Below, piece after piece: positions 1 to 8,300 of a stretch of DNA of 64,000 nucleotides; positions within the stretch are counted from its first letter, which is position 1, and each line of letters begins with the position of its first letter. The notes under the pieces were generated by a model. The model did no database searches, was not told the DNA's origin, and worked only from the letters and a program-made list of their open reading frames with translations. The position numbers were made by a program, and so were the translations under genes. This DNA comes from Shewanella sp. GD04112 (GTDB lineage: Bacteria > Pseudomonadota > Gammaproteobacteria > Enterobacterales > Shewanellaceae), in assembly GCF_029835735.1 (NCBI RefSeq), contig NZ_JAOEAL010000001.1, positions 3,844,001-3,908,000 on the forward strand, in the 5' to 3' direction.

Positions 1-521
1 TCGTCGCGCACATATTTCTCAGTAAAGATAAGGCTAGCAGCAACTACGCGGCTCACAGTATGGGCGACTATCATCGCCGAGCCTGCAACTACAGGATCAT
101 ACAGCGCGAGTTCCACTAACAATTGCCACTTGAGCATCAGGACGAGCATCAAAGCCAAGGCGCCGTAGCTCCCTAGGCGAGAGTCTTTCATGATCCGCAG
201 CTTGTCTTCCGCCGTCCAACCACCACCGAAACCATCGAAGGTATCGGCTAAACCGTCCTCGTGAAAACCGCCCGTTAACAGCACGCCCGTGACCATAGAC
301 AGCAGCACAGACACGCCGGCGGGCAACCAGTTTTGGGTGAGCCAAAATACGATGGCACTGAGTAGCCCCACCAGCAGGCCCACTAAGCCAAAGTAACGGC
401 TGGCTTTATTGAGTTTGTCGGCATCGACCTCAACCCATTTGGGCATAGGAATGCGAGTAAAATAGCCCATGGCCACTAAAAACAAATCTATCTCTTTGTG
501 CCAGCTTTCGCGTTCTGACAT
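1..521 (-). CDS. cobS: Adenosylcobinamide-GDP ribazoletransferase (cobalamin synthase), 3' end cut by window edge
   Basis: CobS is the membrane enzyme that joins adenosylcobinamide-GDP to alpha-ribazole in the last assembly step of cobalamin. The ATG at 521 opens a frame that stays open to the left edge, giving about 173 residues of a protein that is usually near 250. The N-terminus carries the family segments FFTRIP-like YFTRIPMP, then TGGFHEDGLADTFDGFGGG (the conserved acidic HEDGLADTFDG metal-binding motif) and KDSRLGSYG, followed by hydrophobic helices. It lies 95 bp downstream of cobT on the same strand and is probably the last gene read from the upstream cobalamin riboswitch. The stop codon lies outside the window. 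Confidence 0.95.
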   Translation of the reverse strand, partial: MSERESWHKEIDLFLVAMGYFTRIPMPKWVEVDADKLNKASRYFGLVGLLVGLLSAIVFWLTQNWLPAGVSVLLSMVTGVLLTGGFHEDGLADTFDGFGGGWTAEDKLRIMKDSRLGSYGALALMLVLMLKWQLLVELALYDPVVAGSAMIVAHTVSRVVAASLIFTEKYVRD

Positions 522-616
522 AAAGCATCCTTAGTGAATTAACACTTGCTGCAAGGTTTAAGATTAAAAGGTCAGCTAAAAGTTATTATTTTAAATAAGC
601 CACTTAGCAGCGCACA

Positions 617-1669
617 TCATACAACAGCCTCAATCCCCGCATCACTAAAACTCGCCATTTGATTGTAAAAATTTACAGCGGCTTGAATTAACGGCAATGC
701 CAAGGCAGCGCCCGTGCCTTCGCCTAATCTCAGCCCTAAAGATAACAAGGGCTTAGCCTTTAAATGTTCCAACATACGCTGATGACCTTGCTCCTCGGAG
801 CGGTGGGCAAAAATCAAATAATCCCGCACATTCGCGTTGATATTCACGGCAACCAAAGCCGCTGCGGTCGCAATAAAACCATCCACCACGACCAGCATCT
901 TGCGCTCGGCTGCGGCGAGCATGGCTCCCGTCATTTGCACAATTTCAAAGCCACCCAAACAGGCCAGCACTTGCCGAGGCCCAGTCATCGCACTCTGGTG
1001 TAACAGCAGCGCGAGTTCGATAAGCATCTGTTTACGCTCTAAGGTTTCGCTATTGATGCCCGTACCACGGCCAACACAGTCGGCCACATCGAGTTGCATA
1101 ATGACCGCCATAATTGCCGCCGCAGACGAAGTATTGCCTATGCCCATCTCACCAAAGGCGACCAAATTACAGCCCGCCTGATGGTGACGCTCGATTAACG
1201 CCTGCGCCATGGCAAAGCCCTTATCCACGCAGGCTAACGTCATGGCTGGCTCTAGGTGAATCGCTGCCGTTCCCGCACCAAGGCGTTGGTCGATAATGCC
1301 TTCGGCATCTTCAACTGGGGTTAAAATACCGCAATCAATCACTTCGAGATTGAAGCCTAACTGACGACAAAACACATTGATGGCCGCGCCGCCATGGGCA
1401 AAGTTTTGCACCATCTGCCGCGTGACTTCACTCGGGGCAATCGACACGCCTTCGGCAGCAATCCCATGATCTCCAGCAAACACCAACATGGTCGGATTAA
1501 CTATCTGTAATTGCTGCGGTCCTTGAATGCGGGCAATTTGCAGCGCCAAGGACTCTAACTGCCCCAGAGCGCCGGGCGGCTTAGTCTTAAGATCGATCTT
1601 TTGCTGGATGAGTTGATTCTGCGCTTTACTCACAGGCTCGATTTGAAATAACGGGACAGATTGAGGCAT
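617..1669 (-). CDS. cobT: Nicotinate-nucleotide--dimethylbenzimidazole phosphoribosyltransferase
   Basis: CobT activates 5,6-dimethylbenzimidazole with nicotinate mononucleotide to make alpha-ribazole phosphate, the lower-ligand nucleotide of cobalamin. The protein has 350 residues, the normal family length. It shows the N-terminal DLKTKPPGALGQLE segment, FAGDHGIAAEGVS, the GEMGIGNTSSAAA stretch and the C-terminal RLGEGTGAALALP motif, which contains the catalytic glutamate of the family. The ATG at 1669 has a GGAG ribosome site a few bases upstream. It sits between btuC and cobS on the same strand, fitting a scavenging-and-assembly operon for B12. Its product, after dephosphorylation by a CobC-type enzyme such as the one at 4430, is the CobS substrate. 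Confidence 0.97.
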   Translation of the reverse strand: MPQSVPLFQIEPVSKAQNQLIQQKIDLKTKPPGALGQLESLALQIARIQGPQQLQIVNPTMLVFAGDHGIAAEGVSIAPSEVTRQMVQNFAHGGAAINVFCRQLGFNLEVIDCGILTPVEDAEGIIDQRLGAGTAAIHLEPAMTLACVDKGFAMAQALIERHHQAGCNLVAFGEMGIGNTSSAAAIMAVIMQLDVADCVGRGTGINSETLERKQMLIELALLLHQSAMTGPRQVLACLGGFEIVQMTGAMLAAAERKMLVVVDGFIATAAALVAVNINANVRDYLIFAHRSEEQGHQRMLEHLKAKPLLSLGLRLGEGTGAALALPLIQAAVNFYNQMASFSDAGIEAVV

Positions 1670-1831
1670 TCACACTCCAGTGGCAATGTCGAATCCAATG
1701 ATAGATCCGCTGTTAATAACTCATTTGCGAGTAGGTTCGCTAACACATTCTAGAACAACAACTACGAAGCATCCTGCTGCAATTTGCCATACGCACTTAG
1801 TACTAAATTTCGGCAATCCATAAGACCCATG

Positions 1832-2980
1832 CTAATTCGATAGCTTGCGCCGACGCAAAATCAGCAAAAAGAAGAAGCTACCGATCGCGGCGGTGATAAT
1901 CCCTACGGGTAATTCCTGATTGCCAAGCAAACATCGGGCGAGTACATCAATCCACACCATAAACAGGCCGCCCACCAGCGCCGTCAGTAAGATGGGCTGA
2001 CGACCGGGGAATAACAAACGAACTGTGTGCGGGATCATCAAGCCGACAAAGCCAATGCCGCCACAGGTCGCCACTAAAATCGCGGTGATAAGCGAGCAGA
2101 GCAGCAACATATTGAGGCGCAGCTTAGGCACATTCACCCCTAAGGTGTGGGCCGTTTCATCCCCCGCCTGCAAGGCCATAATTTGGCGTTTCCAACCGAG
2201 GATAATAAAAAAGCTCAGTAGCACCACTAAAGACGGCAGCGCCAACAGCGACCAACTGGCCTTAGCAAAACTGCCAAGGCTCCAAAACAATACCGATGCG
2301 GTAGCCTGCGGGCTGGCAAAGTACAGTAATAAACTGGTTAAGGCGCTAAACATAAAGGAGGTCGCCACCCCAGAGAGCAACATGCGCTCCACCTGACTCT
2401 TAAGGCCTAACCCAGCTAACGCCAGCACGATTAACACCGACAGACTGGCACCAATAAAGGCACCGAAGGGTAAGCTAAACCATAACAAGCCAGCAAAAGT
2501 CCCTGAACCGCTAAAAATCCCCGAATTGGCTATCGTGCCCGCATTGCCAAACAGGCCAGAACCTGTGAATAGCGTCAGCATGACCACGGCACCAAAGGAG
2601 GCGCCGGAGCTAATGCCGAACAGATAAGGATCGGCAAGGGGGTTGCGAGTCACGGTTTGCAGCACGCTGCCCGCCAAGGACAGCCCCGCCCCCGCCACAA
2701 AGGCGAGTATAATCCGTGGCAGTCGCAGCTCCATCACAATCCGCTCTGTCATGCTGCTGGTACTCACGGCCTCATCGGCCATAAACAAGTGACTGAGTTT
2801 ATTGATAAACACCTGCAGCACATCTAAGAAGCTAATGTTTGCCGCACCAAAACTTGCGGCGGCGATGGGGGTGAGCAGGGCAAACCCCGTTAAGCCTAAG
2901 ATGAGCCATTGCTGGCGCGTGAGCGGCGTAAAAATGTGGCTAAAAAAATTCATGGTCACCAGTTTAAGTGTGTCTATCAT
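1832..2980 (-). CDS. btuC: Cobalamin ABC transporter permease, FecCD/BtuC family
   Basis: This is an inner-membrane permease of the FecCD family, 382 residues with about ten hydrophobic helices. Family signatures are visible: RLPRIILAFVAGAGLSLAGS near residue 85, RNPLADPYLFGISSGASFGA, and GGIGFVGLMIPHTVRLL towards the C-terminus, which forms the coupling region with the ATPase. FecCD permeases carry iron chelates, haem or cobalamin. The cobalamin assignment is inferred from the riboswitch and the cobT-cobS neighbours. Its ATG overlaps the stop of the ATPase gene by four bases (ATGA), indicating translational coupling. No substrate-binding protein (btuF) or outer-membrane receptor (btuB) gene is present nearby. 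Confidence 0.9.
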   Translation of the reverse strand: MIDTLKLVTMNFFSHIFTPLTRQQWLILGLTGFALLTPIAAASFGAANISFLDVLQVFINKLSHLFMADEAVSTSSMTERIVMELRLPRIILAFVAGAGLSLAGSVLQTVTRNPLADPYLFGISSGASFGAVVMLTLFTGSGLFGNAGTIANSGIFSGSGTFAGLLWFSLPFGAFIGASLSVLIVLALAGLGLKSQVERMLLSGVATSFMFSALTSLLLYFASPQATASVLFWSLGSFAKASWSLLALPSLVVLLSFFIILGWKRQIMALQAGDETAHTLGVNVPKLRLNMLLLCSLITAILVATCGGIGFVGLMIPHTVRLLFPGRQPILLTALVGGLFMVWIDVLARCLLGNQELPVGIITAAIGSFFFLLILRRRKLSN

Positions 2981-3957
2981 GGCGTGTTCTCGACGCTCTC
3001 ATTTTGCAATGCAGCTCTTTGTAAGACCTCGTTTGGCGCGCCAGAGTTATGGCAGGCGCAGGCCACAGAAGGTAATTCTTGAGCCGAAGCTGAGTGGAAG
3101 TCACTCGCCGCGTCCACAGCATCGCTCTTAGGCTTTTGATAACCATAAAAGTAATTAATCAAGGGGTTACCATGCTGTGGATGGGGCGTCACTTGGGCGC
3201 ATACCCCAAACACTTCGGCGATACGTTCCTCGGTTAGAACCTGAGCTGGCGTGCCCATGGCACTCACCTGCCCCTTATCGAGCAGCAATAAGTGGTCGCA
3301 GAGGGCGCTGGCTAAATTCAGGTCGTGAATCGAGGCGATTACGCTGATCCCAAGGCTTCGCACTAGCTCTAAGATTTGAATTTGATAGCGGATATCGAGG
3401 TGGTTTGTCGGCTCATCTAAAATCAACAATTGCGGCTGCTGCACTATGGCACGGGCGATCAGGGCGCGTTGCTTCTCACCGCCGGATAAACGATCGTATT
3501 GTTGATGCACTTTATGACTGAGGCCTACCTTTTCCAGCGCCTTAACAATTTTTTCACCGTCGCCGCTGGAGTTGGTATCAAACATCCCCTTGTGCGGCGT
3601 GAGTCCCATGGCAACCAATTGCTCTGTGGTCATATCGAAATATTGCGGCGTATCCTGCTGCACCACAGCCACTTTACAGGCAAACGCCTTGGGCGACAGC
3701 TCGCTAATATCCTGCGAAAACAAACTGATATGACCTTTAGCAGGGCGAATAAAGCGGTATAAACAGCGCAGCAAACTGGATTTACCCGCGCCGTTGGGGC
3801 CTATCAGCCCGAGCATTTCCCCCTGCGGCAAGGCAAAGCTTATCTCCGAGAGGATGGTTTTTCCCTCAATCGCCCAGCTCAGTTGGCTGACCTTAAGTGC
3901 TATCTTGGCGGAAGTCGCAGCGGGCGCTAAGGGCGCAAGGCTCGATGTGGAGTGCAT
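2977..3957 (-). CDS. btuD: Cobalamin ABC transporter ATP-binding protein
   Basis: This is the cytoplasmic ATPase partner of the BtuC permease. It has Walker A GPNGAGKSS, the Q-loop VVQQDTP, signature LSGGEKQRALIARA, Walker B LLILDEPTNHLD and the switch histidine in ASIHDLN. The frame is open up to 3978, but I prefer the ATG at 3957: it lies two bases after the TAG stop of a short leader ORF with its own ribosome site, while the ATG at 3978 has none. The protein has a roughly 60-residue C-terminal extension with a Cys-Ala-Cys and low complexity, unusual for a BtuD/FecE-type ATPase. Cobalamin specificity is inferred from context. Confidence 0.9.
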   Translation of the reverse strand: MHSTSSLAPLAPAATSAKIALKVSQLSWAIEGKTILSEISFALPQGEMLGLIGPNGAGKSSLLRCLYRFIRPAKGHISLFSQDISELSPKAFACKVAVVQQDTPQYFDMTTEQLVAMGLTPHKGMFDTNSSGDGEKIVKALEKVGLSHKVHQQYDRLSGGEKQRALIARAIVQQPQLLILDEPTNHLDIRYQIQILELVRSLGISVIASIHDLNLASALCDHLLLLDKGQVSAMGTPAQVLTEERIAEVFGVCAQVTPHPQHGNPLINYFYGYQKPKSDAVDAASDFHSASAQELPSVACACHNSGAPNEVLQRAALQNESVENTP

Positions 3958-3959
3958 CA

Positions 3960-4046
3960 CTAACGATTGCTCCCACATGGATATTGATTGGTGTTATCTG
4001 TGCCTGCCGCCGCTTGGGCTAACAGGGCGAAACTCATTAATGTCAT
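3960..4046 (-). CDS. Possible 28-residue leader peptide between B12 riboswitch and btuD
   Basis: A short frame starts at the ATG at 4046, six bases after a GGGAG ribosome site (4053-4057), and ends with TAG at 3960-3962. The peptide begins MTLMSFALLAQAAAG and ends PCGSNR. Its stop is separated by only two bases from the preferred btuD ATG at 3957, so ribosomes finishing the peptide could re-initiate on btuD. The hairpin formed by the CTCGAG repeats at 4057-4075 abuts the ribosome site. No homologue is recognised. It may equally be a chance frame in the riboswitch leader. Confidence 0.4.
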   Translation of the reverse strand: MTLMSFALLAQAAAGTDNTNQYPCGSNR

Positions 4047-4056
4047 CTTCTGCTCC

Positions 4057-4075
4057 CTCGAGTTACCCGCTCGAG
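4057..4075 (-). promoter_or_regulatory. Hairpin next to the leader ribosome site, possible riboswitch expression platform
   Basis: Two CTCGAG copies at 4057-4062 and 4070-4075, each self-complementary, can pair around a seven-base loop. The hairpin directly precedes and partly covers the GGGAG ribosome site of the short leader ORF. No uridine run follows, so control of translation is more likely than termination. Confidence 0.4.
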
Positions 4076-4100
4076 AACTAAGGCTGCACGCAGCGAAAAC

Positions 4101-4292
4101 AGAAATAGGCAGGTATCCTGACTCGTAGATAAGAAGCAAAGCGCTTCGACTACTCACAGTTGCGGGTACAGTTCGGGCTACTGACGGGCAGCTCCCCGAT
4201 TCCCTATTATGTTTGGGTTATCCGGCGCGCTTAAACGCTGTTGCCCTTAAGCAATAGCACTAAATCGCACAAAATTCCCAACACCTATTTCT
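4101..4292 (-). promoter_or_regulatory. Cobalamin (adenosylcobalamin) riboswitch
   Basis: Read on the minus strand this stretch contains the B12 box AGTCAGGATACCTGCC (4108-4123) and, upstream of it, the conserved core segments ending in CCCGCAACTGTGA. The two ends pair through AGAAATAGG (4284-4292) and CCTATTTCT (4101-4109), forming the closing helix of a 192-nt element of normal size. It lies about 145 nt upstream of btuD and points at btuD-btuC-cobT-cobS. The expected behaviour is repression of these genes when adenosylcobalamin is plentiful. Confidence 0.95.
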
Positions 4293-4429
4293 GCGACCTT
4301 TGAGCTTAACGTACTGGGTGTGTTATCTGGCTCAAATGTCAGGGAAAAGCATTATCCTATATCTTGCCCATTAGGCAATGCTGTTTAAATCAGAAAATTT
4401 TCATCATGTCGATGACTGATGCTTACAAG

Positions 4430-5152
4430 CTACTCACAGTGGCCCGATGGCCAGTCTAAGCGCCAGTATCTTTTGCCTTGCTCATCCTCGAGCACATTAA
4501 TGGTCACCACCGCCGCCACGGGTAAGGCGAGCTGACTGTAAAAACCTAGGGTTTTCACCGCCCCCAGCGCTTTTGACATCAAGTGGCGAATAACCCCGCC
4601 GTGGGTCACCACCCAGATATTGGCCGCAGGAGCATTAGCATTAAACTCCCCATGGGCCTGTTCATCATCCATCGCCAGCAGGGCAAACTCTTTATCGAAG
4701 ATTTGTGCTATCGCACCATCGATACGGGCTTCAAAGTTTGCCATGGCTTCGCCATTGGGCGGCGTCACCTCCCAGGGATTCAGCCAATAGGCCGCCATCC
4801 GCTCGCCATCGTGTTGATATAAGTCATCAAGCAGGCAGCCATCCCAATCGCCAAAGGCTATTTCCTGTAACTCCTCCAGCAGGTTGACCTTGAGCATCGA
4901 CGGTGCGGGTGCATCTAAACTTATGCCTACAGACGCACTCGAATGCAGCTCGGCCGCAAAGGCCTTGGCAAACTCGGCGCAGCGCCTCGAGGTCGAGCTA
5001 TAAATGCCGTGGCACACAGTCGCCTGCGCCTCCACCGCCGCCGACATCTGCCGCCAGCCCTTGTCGCTCAGTGGCACGTCGACTCGGCCCCGCAAAATTG
5101 CCCCGCCCTCGCATTCTCCATGGCGTAACAGTAATAACCTGAGCTGCTTCAT
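4430..5152 (-). CDS. cobC: Histidine phosphatase, probable alpha-ribazole phosphatase
   Basis: This is a 240-residue histidine phosphatase (phosphoglycerate mutase superfamily). The N-terminal LLLLRHGECEGG carries the phospho-accepting His11, and THGGVIRHL carries the second catalytic His184; LSDKGWRQM, STSRRCAEFA and EEIAFGDWDG-like ELQEIAFGDWDG complete the family pattern. Alpha-ribazole phosphatase (CobC) removes phosphate from the CobT product before CobS acts, and the setting between a B12 operon and metH supports this role. The sequence alone cannot exclude another phosphoester substrate. The ATG at 5152 is preceded by AGGAAAG. It is upstream of the riboswitch, so it must use its own promoter. 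Confidence 0.78.
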   Translation of the reverse strand: MKQLRLLLLRHGECEGGAILRGRVDVPLSDKGWRQMSAAVEAQATVCHGIYSSTSRRCAEFAKAFAAELHSSASVGISLDAPAPSMLKVNLLEELQEIAFGDWDGCLLDDLYQHDGERMAAYWLNPWEVTPPNGEAMANFEARIDGAIAQIFDKEFALLAMDDEQAHGEFNANAPAANIWVVTHGGVIRHLMSKALGAVKTLGFYSQLALPVAAVVTINVLEDEQGKRYWRLDWPSGHCE

Positions 5153-5244
5153 CTAATCTTTCCTTTTAGCGTTTTTATCAGCCTTATCTCGCCTATGCTA
5201 TACCAACTTTAGCCTTGCCCTGACAATCCGATGTCGCGTATTAT

Positions 5245-5268
5245 GGACGTCTATACGTATAAATGTCC
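5245..5268 (+). promoter_or_regulatory. Three tandem MetJ-like boxes upstream of metH
   Basis: Three contiguous 8-bp units, GGACGTCT, ATACGTAT and AAATGTCC, match the MetJ operator unit AGACGTCT at 7, 6 and 5 positions. MetJ binds such tandem boxes with S-adenosylmethionine as corepressor. The site is 94 bp upstream of the metH start, a sensible operator position. metJ itself is not in the window, so regulation is inferred. Confidence 0.6.
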
Positions 5269-5361
5269 AAAACATAACGAACGACATTCAATAATAAAAT
5301 GCAATTTGTCACCCGATTGCGTACTTTGGACTCAACTTAGCTGTAGTAAAGGTAATCATTT

Positions 5362-8300
5362 ATGGCGATATCTCTCCATCGAGCCAGCCAAGCACTGGCA
5401 GACATTCGCAACCAGTTGTCAAAGCGCATTCTGATTTTAGACGGCGCCATGGGCACTATGATCCAAGGCTACAAGCTTGAGGAAGAGGATTACCGTGGCG
5501 AGCGCTTCAAGGATTGGCATACCGACGTTAAGGGCAATAACGATCTTTTAGTGCTCACGCAGCCACACATCATCAAACAAATTCACATCGACTACCTTAA
5601 AGCCGGTGCGGATATTATTGAAACCAACACCTTCAACGCCACCACTATCGCCATGGCCGACTACGATATGCAGTCGCTGTCCGCCGAAATTAACCGCGAA
5701 GGTGCGCGCCTCGCCCGTGAGGCCTGTGATGAAATAGAGCAGGCCACGGGTAAGCCACGTTATGTCGCCGGTGTGTTAGGGCCCACTAACCGTACCTGCT
5801 CTATCAGCCCGGATGTAAACGACCCAGGCTTTCGCAATATCCACTTCGATGAGTTAGTGACCGCTTACTGCGAATCGACCCGCGCCTTAATTGAGGGCGG
5901 CGCCGATATCATTATGGTCGAGACTATTTTCGATACTTTGAACGCCAAGGCCGCCTTATTTGCCATCGAAACCGTATTCGATGAACTCTTTGGGCCAAAT
6001 TCGCCAGCGCGTTTGCCTGTGATGATCTCAGGCACTATTACCGATGCCTCGGGCCGAACCCTGACCGGACAAACCACCGAAGCTTTTTATAACTCCCTTC
6101 GCCATATCAAGCCCTTATCCATCGGCCTTAACTGCGCCCTCGGCCCTAAGGAGCTGCGCCCCTACGTTGAAGAACTGTCACGCATCGCCGAGTGTTACGT
6201 CTCGGCGCACCCTAACGCGGGTCTGCCGAACGAGTTTGGCGGTTACGATGAAACCCCAGAGGATATGGCGAGCGTTATCCAAGAATGGGCCCGCGAAGGC
6301 ATGCTCAACATTATCGGCGGCTGCTGTGGTAGCACGCCCGAGCATATTAAGGTCATTCGCGAAGCCGTAGAGCCATTTGCACCACGGGTATTACCCGAGA
6401 TCCCCGTAGCCTGCCGTCTCTCTGGTTTGGAACCACTCACTATCGACGCCCAAACCCTGTTTGTGAACGTGGGTGAACGTACCAACGTCACTGGCTCGGC
6501 CAAGTTTTTAAAGCTGATCAAAGAAGGTAAGTTCGAGCAGGCGCTCGATGTCGCCCGTGAACAGGTAGAAAGCGGCGCGCAGATCATCGACATCAATATG
6601 GACGAAGGCATGCTCGATGGCGTGGAGGTGATGCATAAGTTCTTAAACCTTATCGCCTCTGAGCCGGATATCAGCCGTGTGCCGATTATGATCGACTCCT
6701 CTAAGTGGGAGGTGATTGAAGCGGGCCTCAAATGTATTCAAGGCAAGGGAATCGTCAACTCTATCTCCTTGAAGGAAGGCGAAGAGAAGTTTATCGAGCA
6801 GGCAACCCTAGTGAAACGCTACGGCGCTGCGGCCATTATTATGGCATTCGACGAGCAAGGTCAGGCCGACACTAAGGCGCGTAAAGTCGAGATCTGTACC
6901 CGCGCCTATCGCGTGCTGGTCGATAAGGTCGGCTTTCCGCCCGAAGACATTATCTTCGACCCGAATATCTTTGCCATTGCCACGGGTATCGATGAGCACG
7001 ATAACTATGCCGTCGATTTTATTGAAGCCATTAAAGAGATTAAGGCCACCCTGCCCCACGCGATGATTTCCGGCGGGGTGTCAAACGTGTCGTTCTCCTT
7101 CCGCGGTAACAATCCAGTGCGTGAGGCGATCCACGCGGTGTTCCTGTACCACGCGATTAAAGTCGGCATGGACATGGGTATCGTTAACGCGGGCCAATTA
7201 GCGATTTACGACGATATCGACCCCGAGCTTAAGGATAAGGTCGAGAACGTCGTGCTCAACCTGCCTTGCCCAGTTGAAGACTCAAATAATACCGAGCAAT
7301 TGCTTGAGATTGCTGAAAAATTCCGGGGCGATGGCTCAAGTAGCGCGAAAAAAGAAGATTTAGAATGGCGCTCATGGCCAGTTAATCAACGTCTCGCCCA
7401 TGCGCTGGTTAAAGGCATCACCGAATTTATCGACGAAGATACCGAAGCGGCGCGCCAACTTGCCTCCCGTCCGCTGGATGTGATCGAAGGCCCGCTGATG
7501 GACGGTATGAATATCGTCGGCGACCTGTTTGGCTCGGGCAAAATGTTCCTGCCACAGGTGGTAAAATCGGCGCGGGTGATGAAAAAGGCCGTGGCCTACC
7601 TCAACCCCTTTATCGAGCAAGAGAAGGTCGAAGGCCAATCTAACGGCAGAATTTTGATGGTCACGGTTAAGGGTGATGTGCACGATATCGGCAAGAACAT
7701 TGTCGGCGTGGTGCTCGCCTGTAACGGTTTTGAGGTGTTCGATTTAGGCGTGATGGTGTCGGTGGAACGCATTCTCGAGGCCGTGAAAGAACACAATATC
7801 GATATTATCGGTATGTCTGGGCTTATCACCCCAAGCCTCGATGAGATGGTGCACAATGTGAAAACCTTCCACCGTGAAGGCCTTACCATTCCGGCGATTA
7901 TCGGCGGCGCTACCTGCTCGAAAATCCATACCGCAGTGAAGATTGCCCCCCATTATCCCCATGGCGCGATTTACATTGCCGACGCCTCGCGCGCCGTGCC
8001 TATGGTCAGCAAGCTAGTGAGCAATGAAACTCGCCAAGCGACTATCGATGAGATCTACGCCGAATACGAAGAGATGCGCATTAAGCGTTTATCGCAAACC
8101 AAGCGTAAGGAAATCGTCTCGCTGGAGGCCGCCCGCGAAAACCGCTGCCAGCACGACTGGGCAAACTACACCCCGTTCAAACCCAATGTGCTGGGTCGCC
8201 AAGTGTTTGAAGACTATCCATTAACCGATTTAGTCGACCGTATCGACTGGACGCCCTTCTTCCGCGCCTGGGAGCTGCACGGCCATTACCCCGAGATCTT

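Noticed and set aside
3960..4157. 65-codon frame covering the start of the riboswitch
   Set aside because: Its upstream half is translated riboswitch RNA; only the 28-codon part from 4046 has a ribosome site and is kept as a tentative leader peptide.
5231..5434. 67-codon frame overlapping the metH start
   Set aside because: It lies on the metH promoter and MetJ-like boxes and out of frame with metH, with no protein character.
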